Assembly: GCA_902495835.1 (NCBI GenBank)
Contig: CABUYS010000018.1
Location: 1-17,624, forward strand
Source of the DNA: an uncultured Oscillospiraceae bacterium
Lineage (GTDB): Bacteria > Bacillota > Clostridia > Oscillospirales > Acutalibacteraceae
Direction: 5' to 3'
DNA length: 17,624 nt
Part shown: in pieces, positions 1 to 5,898 of the stretch
Position numbering within the stretch: position 1 is the first letter of the stretch
Layout of the letters: each line of letters opens with the position of its first letter
Position numbers and translations under genes: made by a program
Notes under the pieces: generated by a model
Seen by the model: the letters and a program-made list of their open reading frames with translations, nothing else
Database searches by the model: none
Told to the model about the DNA's origin: nothing

Positions 1-1509
1 GACAGCACCGTCAACCCCAGCTTTATCAGCCTTGGCGTTAATTCGAGCTTCGTGGTTACCGCTTAAAACCACAGCTGCGTTTTCTTTCCATGCCCGACTT
101 TTTAAAACCCATTTCCAATACTCTTCGTTATTTCCGTCATCAACAAAATCTCCAAGATGAATCATAAAATCGGTGTTTTTTTCACTTTTAACCGCATTTT
201 CAAGCATATTCGAAAAAACTTCGTAATCGGTTTTTACCATTCCTTGAGAATCCGTTAAAATCATAAACTTGAATTCTTTCGAGGGATTTTTTATTTTAAT
301 TTTATAAACACTACTTTTTTTATCTCCCGAATACAAAATTCTGTAATAAATATTTCCTTGGCGTAAATTTTTAAGAGAAACAGAATATTCGTTTAAATAT
401 ATTATTTCATAACTCGAAACAAGCCCCAAATTTAATAAAGGCCAAGTTTTAGGCTTTTTCTTACACACAGGAATCACCGAATGCACGTTTGAAAAATCTT
501 CGTCGTAGGAGTATTCCAAAACGCAGTCGTTAATGCTGCAACTTGTAAACCAACGAAAATTTCTGTCGGATGAAGTATTCTCGCCGAGAGTCACTGTAAT
601 GTTGTAAGGCTCTTCAGGAATGTTTTCTTTAAACCCTTTAAGATTTTTCGGAAAAGATTTAAAACAATTCCCCAGAAAATTTCCCGCTATTTCGCAAAGA
701 ATTTCACTTGCACCTCTTATGAAGCTGGGACTTACGTAATCTTTCGCAAAATTATAAATTATTTCTTTTACGTTAATATCAAACATACCGAGAAGATGCG
801 ACAGTTGCCCTCGATTCGTCTTTTTATTTAAAATCGAACGCACAACCACAGAATCAAAAGTAACTTTAAAATCAAAAAATATTTCTTCGCTTACCTGTGC
901 AATTACTTCTGAAATGTATTCAACTAAAATATCTATCCATTTTTCTATAAATTCACCTTTGGCAATGTTTCTGAGTGCAGGTTCAATCCATTTCGGAATA
1001 TCGTCGGAAGACTTGTAGTAATTGAGCAAAATAAGCATTGCCAAATCATACAAAGTCTTTTCTTCGGAAGTTTTAGGCTTATATATCTGAGTGTCCGAAA
1101 GACTGCGTATAATATTGTCTGTTTTGTTTATTATATAGCTGTCGTCGAGTATATATTTTTTTTCAATTTGATTTATTATACTGTCGAAAGATTTTATTAT
1201 TTGCTCATCGGTAATAGTTATTCTCTTTACAAAAAAACGCAGTATTCCGAAAAACTCAATCTGAATACCGTCATATCTGTACTGAACATCCACTCGCCCG
1301 AGGCCTCCGCTCAGCTGTATTCCTCGGCGTTTGCAAAGTTGATGTTTTATTTTTTTTAAAACAAATTTATCGGCGTTTATACCGGGAATTAAATTTTCAA
1401 TACTTTTTTTAACTCCCGTACGCTTTATTTTATCTATAAACGGCCTAAGCGATTCAATTACTATTTTGCTTAACTTTCCGCCTTTATACTCCAAAGTTTT
1501 TTCATTCAT
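1..1509 (-). CDS. Purple-acid-phosphatase-like metallophosphoesterase, C-terminus cut by the window edge
   Basis: The frame is open from an ATG at 1509 to base 1, giving 503 visible residues with the C-terminus missing. Three calcineurin-type metal-binding motifs are visible: ILTDSQG near residue 420 (motif I, with Gln where many relatives have His), HLGDFVDDGNN near 454, and LSGNHEA near 485. Together they indicate a dinuclear-metal phosphoesterase. The stretch just before them (about 320-415) is strand-rich and fits the fibronectin-like N-terminal domain of purple acid phosphatases. Residues 1-300 are charged and mostly helical; I do not recognise them, and I see no signal peptide. An AAGGA ribosome site lies 8 bases before the ATG. 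The gene starts 30 bases after nfo ends, so the two are probably co-transcribed. The substrate is unknown. The fold call is firm; membership of the purple acid phosphatase family is likely rather than certain. Confidence 0.85.
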   Translation of the reverse strand, partial: MNEKTLEYKGGKLSKIVIESLRPFIDKIKRTGVKKSIENLIPGINADKFVLKKIKHQLCKRRGIQLSGGLGRVDVQYRYDGIQIEFFGILRFFVKRITITDEQIIKSFDSIINQIEKKYILDDSYIINKTDNIIRSLSDTQIYKPKTSEEKTLYDLAMLILLNYYKSSDDIPKWIEPALRNIAKGEFIEKWIDILVEYISEVIAQVSEEIFFDFKVTFDSVVVRSILNKKTNRGQLSHLLGMFDINVKEIIYNFAKDYVSPSFIRGASEILCEIAGNFLGNCFKSFPKNLKGFKENIPEEPYNITVTLGENTSSDRNFRWFTSCSINDCVLEYSYDEDFSNVHSVIPVCKKKPKTWPLLNLGLVSSYEIIYLNEYSVSLKNLRQGNIYYRILYSGDKKSSVYKIKIKNPSKEFKFMILTDSQGMVKTDYEVFSNMLENAVKSEKNTDFMIHLGDFVDDGNNEEYWKWVLKSRAWKENAAVVLSGNHEARINAKADKAGVDGAV

Positions 1510-1539
1510 ATACTGCGTCCTTCGGTTGATTTTTTTATT

Positions 1540-2373
1540 TTATTCGGAATATTTTTTTAAAAGAGCTATCTCTTCTTTGTACCCTTCAAGGCTCTCCTGC
1601 GGAGTTTCCAATATAAACGGGAGATTTTTAAGGTAAGGGTGATTTATAATTTTAATCAAAGCTTCAAGCCCTATATTGCCGTGTCCTATGCGTTCATGGC
1701 GGTCTTTTTTGCTCGATAATATGTTTTTGCTGTCATTAATATGAACCGCTCTTAATTTTTTTATACCTACAATCCTATCAAATTCTTCCAAAACGCCTTC
1801 AAGATTGTTTACTATATCATATCCGCCGTCAAAAACATGACAAGTATCAAGACATACGCCAATCTTTTCCTCTAACTCAACGTTATCTATTATAAGACGC
1901 AATTCCTCAAAACGTCCACCGATTTCACTGCCCTTTCCCGCCATGGTTTCAAGCAGTACGGTAGTTTTTTGATTTACATCTAAAACTTTATTTAAAGTTT
2001 CCGAAATTTGAATTATGCCTGCTTCCATTCCTTGACCCGTATGGCTTCCCGGATGAAAATTATAAAAACTTCCCGGAATCAATTCGGTTCTTTTCAAATC
2101 ATCTTCAAAAATATTTTTGGAAAAATCCCTTATGTGCTCCGCTTTCGAACACAAATTCATAGTATACGGAGCATGGGCAACTATAGGAGCAAAATTTTTT
2201 TCTTTAAATATCTTTAAAAATTCTTCGATATCTTTTTTGTCAGGCTTTTTAGCCGAACCTCCACGAGGATTTCTCGTAAAATACTGAAACGTGTTCGCAC
2301 CTATGCTTAAAGCAGTTTCAGCCATTGCACAAAACCCTTTGGAGCTTGAAAGATGACATCCTATATTAATCAT
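1540..2373 (-). CDS. nfo: Deoxyribonuclease IV (AP endonuclease, endonuclease IV family)
   Basis: This 277-residue protein has the usual length and full motif set of endonuclease IV, a zinc-dependent TIM-barrel enzyme that cuts DNA 5' of abasic sites in base-excision repair. Visible metal ligands are H67 (VAHAPY), H107 (NFHPGSHTG), E142 (LLETMAGKG), D176 and H179 (CLDTCHVFDGGYD), H211 (VHINDSKN), D224 and H226 (KKDRHERIGHG) and E256 (FILETPQ). The start MINIGCHLS matches the family N-terminus, so ATG 2373 is right although no good ribosome site directly precedes it. Instead an 8-codon mini-ORF with its own ribosome site ends across this ATG (see 2370-2396). The metallophosphoesterase gene follows 30 bases downstream. 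Confidence 0.97.
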   Translation of the reverse strand: MINIGCHLSSSKGFCAMAETALSIGANTFQYFTRNPRGGSAKKPDKKDIEEFLKIFKEKNFAPIVAHAPYTMNLCSKAEHIRDFSKNIFEDDLKRTELIPGSFYNFHPGSHTGQGMEAGIIQISETLNKVLDVNQKTTVLLETMAGKGSEIGGRFEELRLIIDNVELEEKIGVCLDTCHVFDGGYDIVNNLEGVLEEFDRIVGIKKLRAVHINDSKNILSSKKDRHERIGHGNIGLEALIKIINHPYLKNLPFILETPQESLEGYKEEIALLKKYSE

Positions 2374-2396
2374 AAATTCAGCGGTCTAAACCACAT
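2370..2396 (-). promoter_or_regulatory. Leader mini-ORF overlapping the nfo start
   Basis: An ATG at 2396 opens an 8-codon frame (MWFRPLNL) whose TGA overlaps the nfo ATG in an ATGA junction. AAGG at 2404-2407 sits 7 bases before the mini-ORF start, whereas no purine-rich site directly precedes nfo. This geometry fits translation of nfo by termination and re-initiation. Translation of the leader is inferred, not shown. Confidence 0.45.
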
Positions 2397-2431
2397 TCAC
2401 CTGCCTTAAAAATAAACTCAACTTACGTTAA

Positions 2432-2460
2432 ATTTTATTATAAAGCTATGTTTTTTGCAA
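2432..2460 (-). promoter_or_regulatory. Sigma-A-like promoter for nfo and the phosphoesterase gene
   Basis: Read on the minus strand, TTGCAA (2455-2460), a 17-base spacer and TAAAAT (2432-2437) form a good -35/-10 pair just upstream of the mini-ORF and nfo. Confidence 0.6.
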
Positions 2461-2483
2461 ATTTTAAATAAGCAAAAAAAGCA

Positions 2484-2512
2484 TTGATTTTTAATTGGCA
2501 AAGTGTTAAAAT
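2484..2512 (+). promoter_or_regulatory. Sigma-A-like promoter for the 44-residue peptide gene
   Basis: TTGATT (2484-2489), a 17-base spacer and TAAAAT (2507-2512) are present, with TG at 2504-2505 making an extended -10. It lies 34 bases before the ATG of the small gene and is divergent from the nfo promoter. Confidence 0.65.
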
Positions 2513-2546
2513 ATAAATATAATTAAGAACAAATGGAGGAAATAAT

Positions 2547-2681
2547 ATGTCAAATAGAGCACTTAACATCGTAGAATGTATCGCAGCCACTTTGTTCACA
2601 GTATCTGCAATAGTACTAACGTTATTAGAGGGACCAAGATATCCTACGTGTATCGTCTCGAATTATTGTGTATTATGGTAA
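2547..2681 (+). CDS. 44-residue hydrophobic peptide with a two-cysteine C-terminal tail
   Basis: ATG 2547 follows a near-perfect ribosome site (GGAGGA, 6-base gap) and a well-formed promoter, so this is a convincing small gene despite its size. The product has a short N-terminus (MSNRALNIVE) and a hydrophobic segment at about residues 10-27 able to span a membrane. A short tail follows, GPRYPTCIVSNYCVLW, with cysteines five residues apart and an aromatic end. I do not recognise the family. Candidates are a secreted, processed signal or bacteriocin-like peptide (the EG before PRYPTC resembles a weak leader cleavage site), a type I toxin-like membrane peptide, or a small membrane protein. No transporter, modification enzyme or immunity gene lies beside it, so no function is assigned. 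A GC-rich hairpin follows 41 bases after the stop. Confidence 0.7.
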   Translation: MSNRALNIVECIAATLFTVSAIVLTLLEGPRYPTCIVSNYCVLW

Positions 2682-2722
2682 ATTTTTTAAAACCAAACTC
2701 AACTTTACTTTCAATCTATCTG

Positions 2723-2745
2723 GCGGGGCACAATTTGTGCCCCGC
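2723..2745 (+). terminator. Strong GC-rich hairpin between convergent genes
   Basis: GCGGGGCACAA (2723-2733) and TTGTGCCCCGC (2735-2745) are perfect inverted arms, effectively a 9-10 bp stem with a small A/T loop. It lies between the plus-strand peptide gene and the minus-strand charged-protein cluster. There is no immediate T-run on either side, so it is an atypical intrinsic terminator or an RNA-stabilising stem. Confidence 0.5.
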
Positions 2746-2793
2746 TGTGTGCTGTGAGTCAAAATTAAAAATTATTTTATTTACTGATTATTT

Positions 2794-2927
2794 CTATTTT
2801 TGCGATAAGCCGGCATCTTCATATTCTTTTTTCAGCCTCTCTGCATATCCACACAATTCTCTCAATTTTTTCCGTGTTTCCTCTCTGGAGTGTCGTTTGG
2901 ATCAGACCTTAGATCTGACAAAATTCT
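2794..2927 (-). pseudogene. Decayed 3' coding tail of the charged-protein cluster
   Basis: Past the TAA of the 2928-3587 gene the same frame stays open for 20 codons (beginning RILSDLRSDPNDTPE) to a TGA. Over the end of that stretch a shifted frame takes over with protein-like content (EETRKKLRELCGYAERLKKE, then YEDAGLSQK) and ends at a TAG at 2794-2796. Joining the two needs one stop change and one base shift near 2880. The helical, charged composition matches the preceding protein. I infer that this is the eroded original C-terminus; chance open frame is the alternative. Confidence 0.4.
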
Positions 2928-3587
2928 TTAGCTAGATGTAGTACTGGTCTCACTGCCCTCATCTTTCGAATGTAATGTTTCGCCTGACCAACTCTTTCGG
3001 CGAAATGCATTACCAGCCTTGTTATTTCCATCGCTCCGAGGTAACGGTGGATTAGGTAAAGGGCGTGGATTCGGTGATGCTACTTTGCCTTTACCCTGTA
3101 CTGCTGTTGCTACTTCATCTTCGCTGTCTACGGAATGTTTTTGCGTCGTTGCATTTCTCTGAGATAATGTTTCGCCTGACCAACTCTTTCGGCGAAATGC
3201 ATTACCAGCCTTGTTATTTCCATCGCTCCGAGGTAACGGTGGTGGAGCTTCTTCTCCGCTCTTTTTGCTAATATTTTCTAAAATTTTGTTAAGTTCTTTG
3301 TCTGCCTTTTTCGACTCTGCGAAAAGACTATCAAAAGATTCCTTTATATCCGCTTCGCTTTTAGTTGCGTCATTTAAATCGTCTTCAAACGCTTGCTTTT
3401 TAACTTTCATATCATTAATAATGTCATCTGTTTTTCTCTTTATTTCATTACGCTCAACATCTGACAACCCTCCTGCAACGGCAGCGTTGTTATATATGGA
3501 TTGTTGCATATTACCAAGATTCACAACAATATCCGTTATATGTTTAACATACGATTTCCTTAATTCTTCGAAGGGGTCAGGATTCAA
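2928..3587 (-). CDS. Helical protein with duplicated proline-rich/RRKSWSG motif, family unknown
   Basis: This 219-residue frame is not from a family I recognise. Residues 1-110 are helical and charged, probably coiled coil; the rest is disordered. The motif PPLPRSDGNNKAGNAF followed by RRKSWSGETL occurs twice, at about 116-143 and 181-207. The underlying DNA is identical over 78 bp, so the duplication is recent. There is no signal peptide or membrane segment. The start chosen is TTG 3587 with GGAAG 7 bases upstream. That TTG lies in the same frame as, and only two codons beyond, the TAA of the preceding gene, so this may be the C-terminal half of one 900-residue protein split by a nonsense mutation. 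PxxP and RRxS elements resemble eukaryotic SH3-binding and kinase-site motifs, which hints at, but does not show, an effector role. Confidence 0.65.
   Translation of the reverse strand: MNPDPFEELRKSYVKHITDIVVNLGNMQQSIYNNAAVAGGLSDVERNEIKRKTDDIINDMKVKKQAFEDDLNDATKSEADIKESFDSLFAESKKADKELNKILENISKKSGEEAPPPLPRSDGNNKAGNAFRRKSWSGETLSQRNATTQKHSVDSEDEVATAVQGKGKVASPNPRPLPNPPLPRSDGNNKAGNAFRRKSWSGETLHSKDEGSETSTTSS
2973..3050 (-). repeat. 78-bp exact direct repeat, copy 1 (3'-proximal in the gene)
   Basis: Identical to 3165-3242 at all 78 positions, offset 192 bp (64 codons), and in frame. It encodes the C-terminal copy of the PRSDGNNK...RRKSWSGETL motif. Absence of any synonymous change indicates a recent duplication or ongoing gene conversion. 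Confidence 0.95.
3165..3242 (-). repeat. 78-bp exact direct repeat, copy 2 (5'-proximal in the gene)
   Basis: Partner of 2973-3050. It encodes the first motif copy, preceded in the protein by a short proline run (PPPLPRS). Recombination between the copies would delete exactly 64 codons and keep the frame. Confidence 0.95.
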
Positions 3588-3590
3588 AGG

Positions 3591-5636
3591 TTATTCTTCC
3601 AGCGGTTTTGAAGAATCATCTTGTTTAGCTGGGTTTTCTAATTGTTTCGAAATTTTGTCATATAATTCCTTTGCTTCTTCTATTACTTTTGATAAATTTA
3701 AGGATTTTCTTTCAGCAGTATTAACACTTGATGTACTTCGAATTCCAAGTAAAATTCTTTGAAATTTACTTATAACAGAATTTATTTCCTCAATCACCTT
3801 ATCCGGTTCTTTAAATAAGTGCCGTTTTTCCCCCATTATTTGTGTTCGCTGTTCTTTTAATTTCTTTAACAATTCTTCAGCATCCTTCATTATACCTGCA
3901 ATATCTTCAACTTTATCAGTTTGTCTTTTTATTTCCTTCATCTCACTCTCTGCTTTATCAGGATCTTCATTTCCTTCGGAAGATCCAAATATCCAATTAC
4001 CAAAATCTTTTACTGATTTCCAAACGCGCCCGAACCAACCTGCTTTTCCCGCAACGTCTTCTGCTTTGTTCAAAGCGTCTTGTGCTTCTTCCATAACATC
4101 TTGTGCTTTATCCGCAACATCTTTTTCTTCGCCTTCTGTTGCTTCATCTTCTTTTTCTGCTTCTTCTATCTCTTTTTCGCTATGTGATTCAGGTTTATCT
4201 CCATCTTCATCCATGCCATCTACTTTGGAATCTTTTCCTTCACCTACTTCAGGTTTAGAACTTGAAGTCGGGTTTGCATAACTCTCCAACATTTTCGCTG
4301 TTATTTCGTTTAACTTGGCATCGGCCTTTTTACACAATGCCTGTAATTCTGAATTAATTTCTTCTAACCAAGTTAACTTCTCAGCACTCGCACCTCCATC
4401 ATCTGTTTCCGAACTAATTTTCAATAAATCTTTATCAATATCACCTAGGGTTGAATCTATTTCTTCACATAAATTTTTTGCTTCCTCATTATTCTTATGA
4501 AGACCAAGCGTTTCTCTTAATTTTTTTAATTCTTTCTTCGATTTTTCAACATTACCAATGTAATTTTTAACACGATCATTTGGGAGACTGCGAAATTTTT
4601 TTTCTGAATCTCCAATATATTCTTCCTCGCCATCTACGTCACCTGTGTCTAACTCTTCGTCTTTTTCATCGGGATTTTCGTCATCTGCACCTAATTCTTC
4701 GTCATTTTCTTCTCCATCATCCCCATCGTTGTCTTCATCTGACTCTTCGTCTTCTTCATCGGGATCTTCATCACCTGCGCCTAACCCTTCACCATCTCCA
4801 TCATAACCATCATCTGCTGAAGGCTTTGAAGCTTCTTCCTTTTTCTTTTTCTTTTTCTTACCTTTACCATTTTTTCTTTTATTGTCATCTAACTCTTCGT
4901 CTTTTTCATCTTCATCATCTTCATCGCTGTCTCTATCTGACTCTTCGTCATCTAATTCCTCATCATCTCCATCATATACACTTTCTGTCACTGTTTCACG
5001 TCCTAGTTTATTTTTACTTCCTGTATTTCCTGAATTATTTTCAGTTTTTTTACTGCTATTTTCAGATTCTTTTGTAATTTTTAAAAAATCTTTTATAATT
5101 TTTTCGATTTGTTTTGATGATTTTTCATATTTGCATTCTAAATCTTTTAATTCATTCCTTGCTTTTTTTAATTTTTTAACTTCTTCTTTAGTCATTTTTT
5201 TACTGCTGCTATTGAATTCGCTTATTTTCTCATTAAAAAATTCTACTTCCTCACTTAAATACAGTTCAAGACATTTGAACTCCATATATAAATTTTTTAT
5301 ATCTTCTTTAGATACATGTTCTTCAAGTATTTCTTTTGTAGTTTCCCAAGTAGGGGTCCCGTTCGAATTAACTACATTTTTCAAAACCACTGTTCTAGGT
5401 AATTTCATTAAACGCACACTTTCGTTCGTAGGACCAACTCTTAATGATTGGTTCCTAACTCCACCTAATATTTTCCCTTTAAAGTTATTATTATCAAGTT
5501 TACGTGCTCCATTAAAGTTTTTAATTACTTCTTTATGGAAATCCCACACTTTTCTTCCAAATTTTTCAATATTCTTCCTTTGTTTGTGATTTTCAAATTT
5601 ACCGGCAACTCTCTTAAACGCGCTCTTCAACCCCAT
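3591..5636 (-). CDS. Large acidic, coiled-coil-rich protein with MGLK N-terminus, family unknown
   Basis: This 681-residue protein has no recognised domain. Its layout is: a basic amphipathic N-terminus (MGLKSAFKRVAGKF); a helical region to about 190 that resembles the same region of the 5899-7458 product; a Ser/Asn linker; an Asp/Glu-dominated block at about 222-340 interrupted by a lysine cluster at 253-267; a helical region to about 450; a second acidic linker; an amphipathic aromatic stretch near 532-551 (AGWFGRVWKSVKDFGNWIFG); and a helical C-terminus. No signal peptide or clear membrane span is seen. ATG 5636 follows AAAGGTTGG, and the DNA around this start resembles that of the 7458 start. 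The stop is a single TAA in frame with the next gene. Either two adjacent genes or one broken gene would fit. Confidence 0.75.
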   Translation of the reverse strand: MGLKSAFKRVAGKFENHKQRKNIEKFGRKVWDFHKEVIKNFNGARKLDNNNFKGKILGGVRNQSLRVGPTNESVRLMKLPRTVVLKNVVNSNGTPTWETTKEILEEHVSKEDIKNLYMEFKCLELYLSEEVEFFNEKISEFNSSSKKMTKEEVKKLKKARNELKDLECKYEKSSKQIEKIIKDFLKITKESENSSKKTENNSGNTGSKNKLGRETVTESVYDGDDEELDDEESDRDSDEDDEDEKDEELDDNKRKNGKGKKKKKKKEEASKPSADDGYDGDGEGLGAGDEDPDEEDEESDEDNDGDDGEENDEELGADDENPDEKDEELDTGDVDGEEEYIGDSEKKFRSLPNDRVKNYIGNVEKSKKELKKLRETLGLHKNNEEAKNLCEEIDSTLGDIDKDLLKISSETDDGGASAEKLTWLEEINSELQALCKKADAKLNEITAKMLESYANPTSSSKPEVGEGKDSKVDGMDEDGDKPESHSEKEIEEAEKEDEATEGEEKDVADKAQDVMEEAQDALNKAEDVAGKAGWFGRVWKSVKDFGNWIFGSSEGNEDPDKAESEMKEIKRQTDKVEDIAGIMKDAEELLKKLKEQRTQIMGEKRHLFKEPDKVIEEINSVISKFQRILLGIRSTSSVNTAERKSLNLSKVIEEAKELYDKISKQLENPAKQDDSSKPLEE
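4617..4973 (-). repeat. Low-complexity acidic repeat tract within the 681-residue protein
   Basis: Degenerate GAT/GAA-rich repeats encode about 120 residues dominated by Asp and Glu. Related units include LGAGDEDPDEEDEE and LGADDENPDEKDEE. A 15-residue lysine-rich cluster (KRKNGKGKKKKKKK) interrupts the tract. The opposite strand reads as long Ser- or Leu/His-rich open frames that are artefacts of this composition. Confidence 0.85.
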
Positions 5637-5723
5637 TATTATCCAACCTTTCGAAATAGTTTTAATTAAATTTATTTGACTCGAGGCAATAAATTAAAAT
5701 CTCAAAATCAAGATATTAAACAC

Positions 5724-5752
5724 ATACCGGCAACTATAAAAGCCACCGGTAT
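5724..5752 (-). terminator. Hairpin downstream of the 5899-7458 transcript
   Basis: ATACCGG and CCGGTAT (5746-5752 and 5724-5730) pair across a 15-base loop on the minus strand. The hairpin begins 3 bases after the relic frame's stop at 5755. There is no strong T-run, so termination strength is uncertain. Confidence 0.4.
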
Positions 5753-5754
5753 AT

Positions 5755-5898
5755 TTATTTATTACCTAATTTTGTCAATAAAACAAATGCCTTGGAAATT
5801 ATTTTATACCACTCACGGCTCAAATTACGATAAATAAGCTGAGTCACACCTAAACGCTTTGCCTTGCGGGCAGACTTAAAATTTAGCTGCTAGTACAG
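5755..5898 (-). pseudogene. In-frame coding relic beyond the stop of the 519-residue gene
   Basis: After the TAA at 5899-5901 the same frame reads Leu-Tyr, a TAG (5890-5892), then 44 uninterrupted sense codons (including KSARKAKRLGVTQLIYRNLS) to a TAA at 5755-5757. The codons use more G/C (GCC, CGC, GTG, GAG) than the neighbouring gene. The stop lies 3 bases before a hairpin, as expected for a true gene end. It may be a lost C-terminus of the gene or the tail of another decayed gene. No start codon with a ribosome site is seen. Confidence 0.4.

Noticed and set aside
2576..2935. 119-codon plus-strand frame overlapping the small peptide gene
   Set aside because: It overlaps the much better supported 44-residue gene and the hairpin, has no ribosome site, and its composition is not protein-like.
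4580..5589. Long plus-strand open frames opposite the acidic tract (Ser-rich and Leu/His-rich)
   Set aside because: They mirror the GAT/GAA-rich repeats of the minus-strand gene, have no ribosome sites and are pure low complexity.
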